Source of the DNA: Molanna angustata
Taxonomy: Eukaryota > Arthropoda > Insecta > Trichoptera > Molannidae
NCBI GenBank assembly: GCA_963576475.1
Contig: OY754981.1
Location: 22,431,677-22,495,676, forward strand
DNA length: 64,000 nucleotides
Direction of reading: 5' to 3'
Part shown: positions 47,157 through 58,156 of the stretch, one piece after another
Position numbering within the stretch: position 1 is the first letter of the stretch
How the letters are laid out: every line of letters starts with the position of its first letter
Made by a program: the position numbers and the translations under genes
The notes under the pieces: model-generated
The model's input: the letters and a program-made list of their open reading frames with translations, nothing else
Told to the model about the DNA's origin: nothing
The model's database searches: none

Positions 47157-47295
47157 AATCATCATCCCAAAAGTAGTTACCGATGGTCCACCACGACAAT
47201 CCAGAGCATTTAGAGTTCTTCAAACCATCACTGGCACTGTATCACCTGATATGATTCAAGATATTGAAGAAAACCACGGATTCACTGATTTATAA
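47157..47295 (+). CDS. Last coding exon of the scaffold gene (Enigma/ZASP-like C-terminal motif)
   Basis: Follows ttgtttttcag (ends 47156). Base 47157 completes the split Arg codon (ag|a). It reads IIIPKVVTDGPPRQSRAFRV, then LQTITGTVSPDMIQDIEENH, then GFTDL and TAA at 47293-47295. The QSRAFRVLQTITGT segment resembles the 'SRSFRxLxxxTGTE' block of vertebrate PDLIM5/LDB3-type proteins (established family feature; the match is by eye). The joined visible protein is about 761 residues (27 + 688 + 1 + 45). Ending without LIM domains would fit a short or synaptopodin-like isoform. Confidence 0.82.
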
Positions 47296-47970
47296 TAATA
47301 ATAGCTTAGGTTTAGTTTTAGTTAAAAGCAATTCTAATCATAAAAAAATGATAAATGTTTTGTAAATTTCTGTATAACTAAGTGGTGTACTTCTAAACTA
47401 TTCAAATTATGTTAATATCAATCATTTTTGAGATAATGGTTTGCAATGTCACATAGCAGTATCTAATCATTATAGTTTTACTGTTTTCTTGCAACAACGT
47501 CTCTTTGGCATTTTTAAGAGCGATTTCTGCAAGATTTTTATGTTATTCAGATTGTGTTTTCGTTGTGTTACTTATTTCGTTTAGCAAGGGGCCTATAATG
47601 TAGGAGTACACTCAATCAATGTTAATAATTTTACATAATACATGTCATGTAATCGTATACGTACTTCTTAGAAGCATTTCAATGAATTGTCAATACTTTT
47701 CTATGTAATAAATGAAGCTCATAATATACCTACAACGAATTATTCAGTATTTTTGATGAATGTTTCTATTTTATAAGAATTTTATATTTGTTTTTTAGTT
47801 TAAATTTCAATACAAATGTGGCTTTAAGTATAAATTTATAAATTTATTTGCATATATACAAAATATAATTATAAATGTTATTATCTATGTATGATATAAT
47901 TTAAATTTGATGCCTAATTAGATATTTCCACAGTAAGAATTTAGGTTTTTAAACATTGAGAAATAAAATG
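47296..47970 (+). other. Probable 3'-UTR with candidate poly(A) signals
   Basis: AT-rich sequence without frames. aataaa hexamers lie at 47707-47712 and 47962-47967, the latter followed by a T-rich stretch. Which one is used cannot be told from sequence alone. Confidence 0.5.
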
Positions 47971-49030
47971 TTTTTTTTGCAATTTTGGATGTGATTATCT
48001 AGTCATTAATAGTCAAAAAATAAAAATAGGTTTTTTTATGAATTTAATTTGATCTTTACATTAATTCATAATTTATTCCACTGATTTGACTTACACCTTC
48101 GACAAGTTCTCTCTACAAACTTCGACAGTAAAAAACAATACAGACTTTTTATTCAGTAAATATAATGACAGTGACAGTGGAATAACAAGATAATTGGATT
48201 ATTTTATAAACATAAAAATATGCCTATTTAAATCATCTTTGATTTATTATTTATAATTGATACCTTTGAGAATAACATAACATATGAAGATTTTCGGTAT
48301 AATTTGACTAATGTATAATATGGTTACAATATGTCTAGAATAAAAACGTAAAAATAATATATTTGGTTAGTGAAAAATAAGTATGATTTTAAAATAAGTT
48401 TTGACACCAATAATATTTTGTGTTAAACTTATTTTCTAAGGAAAAAATAATGTACGATTTTAATTCAAAATTTTAAATTTAGTTGAAATGCTAAAATATA
48501 TTTAATTGAAAATGCGAGATTTTTTATATACAAGGAATACTAATTATATATTTTTAATATTTTACCAAACCTACATAATTATGTATATATTTTTTTGTGT
48601 AATTAATTTAAGCTGAGATAGGTCGATTGAATCGAAAAAAATAATAATCTTAGGGTCGTTATGTAAATTAATTTAAAGAGTATAGGTAATATATTTTCGT
48701 TGTAATATTTTAAACATATTTATAAGAGCTTGCTTTATTAATCAAAGTTGTGATTTCTGTGTTAATAATGGTATAGTATTTTATTGTACTTTTAAATATA
48801 TATTTTAAAATATTTGATAATAAAAGAATATATTGTATTGTACAAAATATGTTGATATTTATAATTATTGAAAAAAAATGACAAATAAATAATATATACA
48901 TACTATGTTTCACGATTGATTAGTATTAATTTTTGAGATGACTTCAGCTCGTAGCGAGACTTTGAACATATAATGCTGATTGTGTCCGCTCTACATTTAT
49001 TTATTTAAACCATCTCGACACTTATTAAAT
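47971..49030. other. AT-rich DNA with no recognised feature
   Basis: No gene recognised. It could include further 3'-UTR. Confidence 0.35.
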
Positions 49031-49140
49031 AATTTATAAATACTATCCCAACCTCACTAGGCCTGTTTCGAGGTTGGAGATTTACAATATTAAAAAAAAA
49101 TCTGTTGGTTTTCTAATGAAGAAATAAATAAATAAATATT
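49031..49140 (-). repeat. LINE 3' block ('cctcactaggcctgtttcgaggt')
   Basis: 'cccaacctcactaggcctgt', then ttcgaggttgg, is the reverse of the 3' block at 13100-13135 and 37393-37430. An 'aataaataaataaat' stretch lies at the other end. Confidence 0.4.
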
Positions 49141-49352
49141 ATATTGATACATTACATCTACATTCATGCACCCACTACACAAAAATACAATATTTACTAT
49201 ACGCAGTTGGGTACCTTAAATCATTATTGTGACAATAATATTATTCCACAGCAAAAAAGGGACACCCAACTGGTACAATTAATGCAAGGTACATGGATAT
49301 AAATTCCAGGGTGACCAAAAAATAAAAATATTTTTAACATAATAATAAATAA

Positions 49353-49604
49353 GTAAACTCCCTCCTTGCTCCCTCTTCCTCATGTCAGTTTTGTCAATGT
49401 CCGGACCAAACTTCGGATCACATCCTTTGGGAGTGTTCCCACCCAATTGTGTCCTCTTACAGATCGGAGCTCCTCGTTGCTGTCCGTGGGCCTCTTCAAG
49501 GTCCCATTGGACATGCGGACTTAGTGAACTTGAAGAACAATTATAAAGCCTTCAAACGATTTTGCCATAGATACGGTGCCATATTATCCGAAGATTCTCA
49601 CTGA
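49353..49604 (+). pseudogene. R1/LOA-like LINE ORF2 C-terminus
   Basis: An open frame ending in TGA at 49602-49604 reads SSCQFCQCPDQTSDHILWEC, then SHPIVSSYRSELLVAVRGPL, then FKRFCHRYGAILSEDSH. The 'CxxCxxxxx(T/S)xxHxLWEC' zinc-knuckle-like motif is the C-terminal signature of R1-clade non-LTR elements, after the RT and RNase H-like region. The following 250 nt (to 49860, gggccgttgacagtccccat, 'gagcgggtggtggtggga') look like its 3'-UTR. 5'-truncated, one intact frame. Confidence 0.75.
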
Positions 49605-49960
49605 CTTTTCTGTTTCCAGAGATCTTGGTCACTTCTCTGATGCCCTATATATATGGATCTGAAGTCGCCGACAGTCCGCAAGTGTGAATCTCAATTCGCA
49701 CTTGTTGATTGTTCTTTTTGCACCATGGTGCCGAGATTGCTAATCTAGAGGGCTCCATGAGCTACTCTTCGTGCCATGCATTGTTTTTTTTTGTCATTCA
49801 TTCTAGCGTTCTGCGAAGGGGCCGTTGACAGTCCCCATATGCGGAGCGGGTGGTGGTGGGAGTAGCGATTAAAAATAAGTAAACATTTATTGAGACGAAA
49901 AGAAGTTTACATGCAAATACAAAAACATAAAACAACAAATGAAAAGAAAACAAACTTTCT

Positions 49961-50052
49961 GACTCAAAAGGACCATGTTTATTGACTCAAAAGGACCATG
50001 TTTATTGACTCAAAAGGACCATGTTTATTGACTCAAAAGGACCATGTTTATT
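49961..50052. repeat. 23-bp minisatellite, four exact copies
   Basis: The unit starts gactcaaaaggaccatgttt and ends att; it is repeated four times without change. Confidence 0.95.
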
Positions 50053-50700
50053 GTTGAAAAATTATTTCATCTACCTATTTGCCGCACTAATTACAGATAT
50101 CACTCGACTATTTACAGAATTCAACGTGACAATAATCTATAATTTAAACACAGACATTTTCCATAGAAACTTACCGTAAACAAATAAAGATGAAACCGTA
50201 AACAAATAAAGATGTTTTTCAACCCAGTTCCCTAAATCCTTCAAACAAGCTCTATCCTTCACTCCAATAATCCCTTCTTTTCCCCATTTTATTTTCACTA
50301 TCATTGTATTTTTTATCAATTGTTTTTTTCTTCTCTTATAATTGTTATTCTTTTGCCTACTGCTCAGCATACTAGTTAAATATTTTTAATTCATTAATTT
50401 AAATTGAAGAAAACAGTATTGGCTTGTAATCATTTTAATAACACCAAATGTAACCTAAAAATTTAAAAAGCTGTAGTTTTCTGAAATAAAATAAAATAAA
50501 AATAAAATAAAATGTTCAGCTACGTTGCAGGAAGACAAGCCCCCCAGCAGCTGATTTTCAGCATGATCTTTAACTATCAATATAAGAAAATATAAAATAA
50601 ATTACAAATTAATTTAAATCATATCAGGTGAGTATATAAATAAGGTATTATATACATTAGGTAGGAATACAATCAAGATAATTTGTTCTAATATTTTTTT
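50053..50700. other. AT-rich DNA with no recognised feature
   Basis: A short 'aaccgtaaacaaataaagatg' duplication lies at about 50173-50214. No gene recognised. Confidence 0.35.
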
Positions 50701-50704
50701 TATA

Positions 50705-50868
50705 TGAATATGTCCTTGTTAAACAAGTACATATACATCTTCCTACGTTCCCTAAAATAAGCATTAATGCTTGTGCTATAGGTGAACGAAATCGGTTGAG
50801 GCAGGATTCGAACTCGCGACCACTGGATTACCAGCCCAGCGCGCTAACCGCTCTGCCATCGACCCATC
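50705..50868 (-). mobile_element. tRNA-derived SINE with well-preserved A and B boxes
   Basis: On the minus strand the tRNA-like head (50866 to 50795) reads GGGTCGATGGCAGAGCGGTT, then AGCGCGCTGGGCTGGTAATC and GCGAGTTCGAATCCTGCC. Box A (TGGCAGAGCGG) and box B (GTTCGAATCC) are intact. The T stem does not pair well and no acceptor stem closes, so it is a SINE head, not a working tRNA. The body continues to about 50705. It abuts a 5'-truncated Helitron-like copy at 50869. Confidence 0.72.
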
Positions 50869-51365
50869 TAGAACACTGATAATTGGTATAAATATTAGAC
50901 AAATACATAATCTCAAATTTATTTTTTCAAAAAAGTTACAGTATTTCCCAAACATTTTTTATTAAGAAAAACAAAAGCCGAAACACCCCAACTAGATAGT
51001 TTAATTTTCTATAAAAAATATGAACATTGTAGAAAGAAGTACATCTCAAAATTTTCTTAACAATTTTTATAAAAAAATAATTTAGTGACGACATTGTTTC
51101 ATACAATTTGTAAGGCAGTATACATTACACATAATCTATCAATATCCAACATATATACATACCATCATACTGTTTTCATATTTTGGGTTGGAAAAAAAGA
51201 CTTACGTCCATACTATCCTATCCTGACATAAATACCTACATGTTTATATAGAAAACAAAATATCTTAAAATATTTATTAATTTGTGTTTATAGTTTAGTA
51301 CGTATTCTTCAATTATACATACTATCGCCATCGACAGTTGGATCTAATGCGTTACATGCAACTAG
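50869..51365 (+). mobile_element. Helitron-like element, 5'-truncated copy
   Basis: Matches the second half of 8803-9794 from 'tagaac.ctga.aattggta' to the CTAG end (51362-51365), including the subterminal atcgacagttggatct block. Confidence 0.65.
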
Positions 51366-52080
51366 TAATATTTAAACAGGCGCGCTATGCTTTTGTTACT
51401 TATATTGCTTTTTTTACCTAATATTTCATGTATTTCTTTACAATATTTGTACTGGAGTCCCCGGCTTTTTGGGTTCTATATTAAATTCGCTACTAATTCA
51501 ATATACACTGTATAACAAAGTTACAATATGGATATTCTGAGAAGAGATAAATGGGTTTATATATAAATCTATATACCTGGTTTCAATTTCCGCAAAGAAT
51601 ATATAATAGCAAAAAGAGGATTTATAATGTTTACCATCGGAAATGATATGATGCGAGTAGGTATTTATAGAGTGCAAATAATTCTTATACTCTCTCTCTC
51701 TTCCCCTTAGGCTATATTTTTATATTGATCTTTCTATATTCCATACAATTCTTTCTTGTGTATACGAATTTCTTCAAGTATATGTCGTTGAAATGCGAAT
51801 TATGTTAAATTTTAACAAAATCCTGTTTTTCCTTCTGAATTTCATAACAGGATTAATATAAAATTTATTTTTAAACTTAGCTTAAATATTGCACTATGGT
51901 TGAATTTCATTTTGGCCACTTTTATTATTTATAAACCGCGGTTCAACTCTTGATAAGTACATGAATTTTGATTCGACGTTTTAGAATGTTTGATATAATA
52001 TTTGGAGAATTGTAGGTTTATAAATTGTCTACAGCAAATATTGTACTGATTATATAAGTAAATTGAAAATTATAGGTTTA
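51366..52080. other. AT-rich DNA with no recognised feature
   Basis: No gene, RNA or repeat end recognised. Confidence 0.35.
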
Positions 52081-52089
52081 AACCATAAA

Positions 52090-52210
52090 TCTACATATGG
52101 GCAGGGAAGTCATTGCGCTGGCTTCTTATATCTTATAGTAATCGCGAGTTCGAACCCGAGCGAGTTCGATTTCATTCATCAAGCATGTACTTGTTACAAT
52201 GACATATTCA
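52090..52210 (+). mobile_element. tRNA-derived SINE
   Basis: 'gggcagggaagtcattgcgc', then gctggcttcttatatcttat, then a clean box B, gcgagttcgaacccgagcga (52143-52162). Box A is weak. AT-rich body downstream. Confidence 0.55.
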
Positions 52211-52596
52211 ATCTTTGAAAAAAATATACGTGTATCATACGAAAAGATTGGTTTGATCCAAATGATTTTTTTTGGTCTAAAAAGTAAAAAAAATAACCAC
52301 AGGTAGGGATTGTATGAAATATAATTCATAATTACAACACACAAAAATGTAATTGTCAAAAATATTTTTCCAAAACATTTTTTTTTATTTAATTTATTAC
52401 AGGAAAAATAAAAAAGTAAGTATAAAAATTGATTTACAAAATTAAACAATTCAATATTATTGCCCCATACAGTGTAGACACTTGTTTATGGGGCAAGCAC
52501 ATTATTCCATATTTTAATTATCTTTGAGTTCTATGAATGTAAAAAAATCATAAATATCCAATAGGTACTCTAAATTTTAACACAACCTATGTTTAT

Positions 52597-53520
52597 TCTC
52601 CACAACAACGGAATAGTGGAGAGTAATGATTTAAAAAAAATTAAGCATATTTTTTTACATCGATATTTCAATGGGTATCATGTAGAGTGCATATTTAGAG
52701 TATCGTCGTAATGTTTTTGTGTATGCCGTTATCCGTATGCCGTACATAGATATGAAATTTTGTGTCCTCTGTACCGTATACAACCCAAACCAAAACTAAA
52801 AGGTCGATGAACTTCCTATTGATAACATATGTGTGAAGTATATTAACTTAGAGCTGATTCTTTTGTCATTGACAACGGTTATTTTTTCTCTATGATTTCA
52901 TCTGTTAAATCTTTAAAAATGCTCTCACAGTCTGTAAAATCGAGATTTTGTTTGAATTTTTGATACAATAGAAATCCACTCTTCAAAAGTGAATTCAGGG
53001 TTTGTCAACCTTTCAAGAAAAAAATATTATGTGTGATATTGCATATTTATATGAAAAAATGTATATTACAATAATAAAATAGCATCTACGTATTCGGGAA
53101 AATTGAGTTGACTTCATATTCATATTGTATGTGTTTCTATGGAAAACTGTATTTTTTGCTCTCCACTAATTTGATATTATAGAATTCATCTATGTACATA
53201 CTATCATGCCATCTTCCTCATGGGGTAGGTAGAGAAAATCAAACACCACATTCTTCTATCTTGACACGTATCCATCGTCTCATACATGAACGTATATTGT
53301 TTCAGATTTTGTTTTACATCAATCTCTCAACAGGTATCATGTAGAGAGTGCATATTATTAGTTTTTGTGTGTATTATGAAATCTTTTGTTCTTAAGGAAA
53401 CTAATATTTGTTTAGGAATCTAATAGAAATGTCATTCATAAATAATCATCTAGGGATTGTCAACATTTCAAGAAGAAAAAATGTACACTTGCACACTTGT
53501 AGTGGAGAGTTAACCACAAT
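52597..53520. mobile_element. Diverged relatives of the 'tcctcact' MITE with a LINE end inside
   Basis: ctccacaacaacggaatagt, then ggagagtaatgattt at 52598, parallels the MITE start at 7471. 'ctctccacta' (53159) and 'tagtggagagtta' (53501) are inverted. Between them, 53195-53300 is a reverse LINE tail ('catgccatcttcctcatggg', then gtaggtagag, then cttgacacgtatccatcg). Heavily decayed, so borders are uncertain. Confidence 0.4.
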
Positions 53521-53635
53521 ACACTTATTTTAATTCAAGTATTACATAATTCGAGTTAATTTCAAAAATATAAATAATATTAGTCAAATAACTTTGCACT
53601 ATTATTTTTTGTAACACAGTTGAAATAGAAAAAAA

Positions 53636-53800
53636 ATAAACACTTCCTTGCACCCTGCGCAAGTGGCAAGTTTATTGCCATATGGCAATTTCTTCCAAAT
53701 AATGAGTGTTTCCAGCTTAGAGAAGCTATATTAGCATGAGAAATTGATTTAAATAAATTTCTCCTCTGCTGGAGGTCGAACCTAGGACGCCCGCACAGAA
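53636..53800 (-). mobile_element. SINE-like repeat
   Basis: 'ccctgcgcaagtggcaagtt', then tattgccatatggcaatttc, then a box-B-like 'ctgctggaggtcgaaccta'. Pieces recur at 19815-19860, 34640-34765, 34975-35010 and 40735-40760. Confidence 0.5.
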
Positions 53801-53930
53801 ATAAATGTTGATTATTACAAAAACAATGCAACATTTTTTAATAAATATTTACTCGAATATTTTAATTTTTCGTATTTGAATTCATCATCTATTCACGTGT
53901 AAGATTTAATCATCATCAGCAGCATTGGCC

Positions 53931-54255
53931 CTACAGTCCGTTGTGGGCCTTGGTATCCTTCAGAACCCGTCGCCATTCTTCCCTGCACCCTGCGGCTCTC
54001 TTCCATTTGGTAAGGCCCAGCGCTCGTACATCAGCCTCCACATCGTCCAGCCATCTCATTTTTGGTCTGCCTCTGCTTCTTCTTCCGTTTGGTGTGGTGT
54101 TTAAAACCTTGTTGGGAGTACGATCATCACTCATCCTGTGGACATGGGCCAACCATTGCAGTGTTCTTATTTTAATGAACTCTACAATGTTGGGTTCGCC
54201 ATACAGTGCCTCTAATTCGTGGTTGAATCGTCTCCTCCACACTCCATTTTCGTAA
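53931..54255 (-). pseudogene. RTE-like LINE C-terminus, frame intact
   Basis: The minus-strand frame reads FIKIRTLQWLAHVHRMSDDR, then GRRSRGRPKMRWLDDVEADV, then WRRVLKDTKAHNGL*. 'LxWxxHVxRM', then GR.SRGRP..RWLDDV, then 'REEWR..L..AK.H.GL' is the C-terminal tail of RTE-clade LINE proteins. It has about 103 codons without a break but no RT domain, so it is a 5'-truncated, fairly young copy. Confidence 0.8.
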
Positions 54256-54284
54256 GATTTAATAAAAACATAAATAATTATATT

Positions 54285-54375
54285 TTTACCGATGAGATTT
54301 GAACCCTGCCTCGTTCGGCTTAGGAAAACGTGCGTTCCATGGTTAAATCCTCTGGGCCACGTGGCTTTAGGATTA
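54285..54375 (-). mobile_element. tRNA-derived SINE head
   Basis: The minus strand reads gccacgtggcccagaggatt (box A region), then ggcagggttcaaatctcatc (box B GGTTCAAATC) with spacing suitable for a tRNA head. Confidence 0.6.
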
Positions 54376-54934
54376 TACGTGAAAAGAGATTTTTCGAAAT
54401 AATTTTATGAGAAAATATCCAAGACCAGACTTAGCGCTCTAGAAAAGTAATCGTTGAATAAACAAGGATTGTTTACAAAAGTTTATCTTGATCATTCAAC
54501 AAAGATGAATGAAAAAAGTAACCTTAAGCTACATAAATATTTTCAGATCGAATTTTCATAGAATTTTTTTCTAAAAAAAAGCCCACAGTCCACCTCTATC
54601 ATACAAAGAATGAAACAGACATATGCTTGAAAGCAATATTTAAATAAAAAAAATGTTCAATCAATTAATTGATTTATTTCTTAACAAATATTAAATAATT
54701 TATTTATAACAATTTTTGACTGAAACCCCATAATAAAACCCGTGTCTTCATTAACATTCAAACCTGGAGCCTGTGTGGTTCAGTAATCAGATATGAGAGA
54801 AAACTACAATACAGTATCATGAATTTTTGATATCATTAGGTACTAATATTTTTACTTGTCGTCTACCCTGAAAAAGAAGCAGTCGTTTTGAAACCGGTGT
54901 ATCATACTTTCGAGTTAACAAAGACATTTAATTG
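54376..54934. other. AT-rich DNA with a PLE-terminus-like trace
   Basis: ctgaaaaagaagcagtcgtt, then ttgaaaccggtgtatc at 54868-54903, resembles a decayed hammerhead/PLE terminal repeat (GAAACCGGU retained, core lost). Nothing else recognised. Confidence 0.35.
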
Positions 54935-55620
<686 letters not shown>

Positions 55621-55642
55621 ACATATATATATATATATATAT

Positions 55643-57704
55643 ATGTTAAATCTAAGGTTTTCGCGAGTACAAAATATGTTATTATTAAGTATTTTGGGGA
55701 TAACCCGCGTCAAATTTTGATTCCCGAGAGAATCAGTCGTCTGCCGACGTTTCGTCTGAATCACATCAGACATTTTCAATAGGCGCCTTGTTAATAAATT
55801 TCCGTCGCGAGGGATAGTGCGCGCACGTCCGTTCGCGTCGGAAGCTTACCACCAAGTGAAAGTTTGAAAGGAAGCCATGTCAGTTGTTAGTGGAGGGGTG
55901 GGTTTCCCCAATGACGTCATTATTGCGTTTTGTTTGGCTTCTAGTGACTCGAGTACTTAACGGTATATTGTTTACAGGTGGATTATCAGTTTTCGGCTTA
56001 CTAAGAATTTTACTAATGTTTTTAATGTGACTATTGTTTGAAATATCGGTAGTTGGGTTAATTTGATTATTATGGTTTTTCAAAATATTGTTTTCAAGTA
56101 CACTTGTCCATGCGGTCGGGATTCGAATGCTATCGTCCCTGCTATTCATTATACTGTTGCTTCTTCTATATATTTCTATTGCTTCCCTGTAAATTCTAAA
56201 TGTTTCATTGTTGATATTCGCGACTACTTTTGAATTTTCAAAGTCTATGGAGTGATTTTCGGTCAATGAGTGATTTACTAGAGATGAAGTTAATTTCCGG
56301 TTTTTAATATCTACGCGATGTTCAGAGACGCGTGCCGAGATTCTGCGATTTGTCCTGCCTATGTAAGTTTTTGTGCAATCACCGCAAGGAATTTCGTAAA
56401 TACCGTGTGACTCTAATGGTATTTTATCTTTCGGACTTTTTAAAAAGGATGAAATTTTGTTGTCTGTTCTAAAAATGGTGCGAATATTATGTTTGTAAAG
56501 TAGGTGACTTATTTTGTCAGTAGTGCCTTTTATGTAAGGTAAAAATGCAATGGCGAGTGGCTTTACTTTAGTTGATGTATCTTTTTTATTAAAATTTTTA
56601 TTCGTTTGATTTTTTATTGCATTATTTATTGTGAAATTTGAAAAACCGTTATTTCGTAGCGCGTTTTTAAGATACTCTAATTCATTTTGAATGTTTTCGG
56701 AGTCGGTTATCCTTAATGACCGTGTTACCAAGGTGTTTGCTACAGAGGCGATTTGTGCTGGATGATGGTTCGACGATGCGTGGAGATATCTGTTGGTATG
56801 TGTTGATTTTCTGTACACAGTGTGGCCGAGAGTGCCATCGTCTTTTTTGATTACGAGAACATCAAGAAAAGGAATTTCACCGTTGTTTTCGATCTCCATT
56901 GTGAATTTGATGTTATTGTGGAGATCGTTCAGAAAATCAAGAAATTTGTGAAGTTCCTCCAAACCGTGAGGCCATATAACGAAAGTATCGTCCACGTATC
57001 TAATCCATAGCTTTGGTTTTAAGCGCGCTCTATCTATAGCTTCTTTTTCTAACTTGGTCATGAATATGTTAGCGACTGGCGGTGAAAGAGATAGACCCAT
57101 TGGTGCTCCTTTTACTTGTTTGTACATGTCGTTATTATAAGTGAAAAATGTGTTATTGAGGCAATGTTCTATTAAAGTTATTATGTCATTCGGTGGGTCA
57201 CTCATTTCTTTTATTGCTTGAAGAGCTTCGTCTGTAGGTATATTGGTAAACAGGGATACGACGTCAAAACTGACAAGGATGTCGCCCTTGTTTAATTTTT
57301 GATTTTTAATGATTTGTATAAAATGTTCCGAATTTTTGACAAATGATTCCGCTGATTCTACATCTGGTTGTAAGTAGTTGGCAAGATACTTTGATAACAT
57401 TTGAAGTGGCGAACCGACAGAACTGACTATGGGTCTAAGAGGAACATCCGTCTTGTGAATCTTTGGCAAACCGTATAATTTCGGAAATCGTGACGATTTT
57501 TCTCTAGGTATTAACGACTTTTTTAATTCTGGACTTAATTTGGATGACATAATTTTTGTTTTAGTCGTTTTTTCTAAGTATGTTATAGGATTATTAGGAT
57601 GCAGTTTATAAGCCGGATCGTTAAGCAAATTAGTTATTTTAATGTGATAATCTTCGCTTTTCATGATGACTGTTGCGTTTCCCTTATCTGCCGGAAGAAT
57701 AATT
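55643..57704 (-). mobile_element. Penelope-like element, 5'-truncated inverted copy
   Basis: Reverse complement of the right-hand element from its codon about 284 to beyond its terminal repeat (about 25 nt into the ORF start of a would-be next unit). No differences were noticed over about 2 kb. It begins next to the left terminal repeat of the full element (head-to-head) and ends in a short TA run (55621-55642). Confidence 0.88.
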
Positions 57705-57742
57705 AACCGCATAACCGCATGGACAAGTGTACTTGAAAACAA
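55880..57742 (-). CDS. Penelope-like RT/GIY-YIG protein, N-terminally truncated copy
   Basis: The 620-residue frame contains all RT motifs and the GIY-YIG domain of the full protein. The first 13 codons (MFSSTLVHAVMRL) come from antisense of the neighbouring terminal repeat and are not part of the PLE protein; homology starts at IILPADKGNATVIMKSEDYH. It lacks the first ~283 residues of the complete ORF. The translation appears identical to the corresponding part of 58051-60726, so the duplication is recent. Expression from a native PLE start is not expected. Confidence 0.8.
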   Translation of the reverse strand: MFSSTLVHAVMRLIILPADKGNATVIMKSEDYHIKITNLLNDPAYKLHPNNPITYLEKTTKTKIMSSKLSPELKKSLIPREKSSRFPKLYGLPKIHKTDVPLRPIVSSVGSPLQMLSKYLANYLQPDVESAESFVKNSEHFIQIIKNQKLNKGDILVSFDVVSLFTNIPTDEALQAIKEMSDPPNDIITLIEHCLNNTFFTYNNDMYKQVKGAPMGLSLSPPVANIFMTKLEKEAIDRARLKPKLWIRYVDDTFVIWPHGLEELHKFLDFLNDLHNNIKFTMEIENNGEIPFLDVLVIKKDDGTLGHTVYRKSTHTNRYLHASSNHHPAQIASVANTLVTRSLRITDSENIQNELEYLKNALRNNGFSNFTINNAIKNQTNKNFNKKDTSTKVKPLAIAFLPYIKGTTDKISHLLYKHNIRTIFRTDNKISSFLKSPKDKIPLESHGIYEIPCGDCTKTYIGRTNRRISARVSEHRVDIKNRKLTSSLVNHSLTENHSIDFENSKVVANINNETFRIYREAIEIYRRSNSIMNSRDDSIRIPTAWTSVLENNILKNHNNQINPTTDISNNSHIKNISKILSKPKTDNPPVNNIPLSTRVTRSQTKRNNDVIGETHPSTNN

Positions 57743-58156
57743 TATTTTGAAAAACCATAATAATCAAATTAACCCAACTACCGATATTTCAAACAATAGT
57801 CACATTAAAAACATTAGTAAAATTCTTAGTAAGCCGAAAACTGATAATCCACCTGTAAACAATATACCGTTAAGTACTCGAGTCACTAGAAGCCAAACAA
57901 AACGCAATAATGACGTCATTGGGGAAACCCACCCCTCCACTAACAACTGACATGGCTTCCTTTCAAACTTTCACTTGGTGGTAAGCTTCCGACGCGAACG
58001 GACGTGCGCGCACTATCCCTCGCGACGGAAATTTATTAACAAGGCGCCTATTGAAAATGTCTGATGTGATTCAGACGAAACGTCGGCAGACGACTGATTC
58101 TCTCGGGAATCAAAATTTGACGCGGGTTATCCCCAAAATACTTAATAATAACATAT
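57714..58156 (+). repeat. Penelope terminal repeat (pLTR), left copy, 443 bp
   Basis: Identical by eye to 60490-60932 with a constant offset of 2776. It contains the last ~79 codons and stop of the ORF (to 57950), a GC-rich non-coding part (gcttccgacgcgaacggacg), the motif ctgatgtgattcagacgaaa, then cgtcggcag, and the ATG and first ~35 codons of the next ORF (from 58051). The repeat thus arises from a head-to-tail overlap of element units, as known for Penelope. Confidence 0.88.

Noticed and set aside
50795..50866. Possible functional tRNA gene (minus strand)
   Set aside because: A and B boxes are good, but the T stem and acceptor stem do not pair and a SINE body follows. Treated as a SINE head.
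54868..54903. Another hammerhead ribozyme
   Set aside because: GAAACCGGU is present, but the core reads CTGAAAA, stem II is weak and the cleavage position is G. At most a decayed relic.
57663..57950. Separate 95-codon gene upstream of the PLE ORF
   Set aside because: It is the C-terminal end of the PLE protein contained in the left terminal repeat, with a chance N-terminus from the inverted copy.
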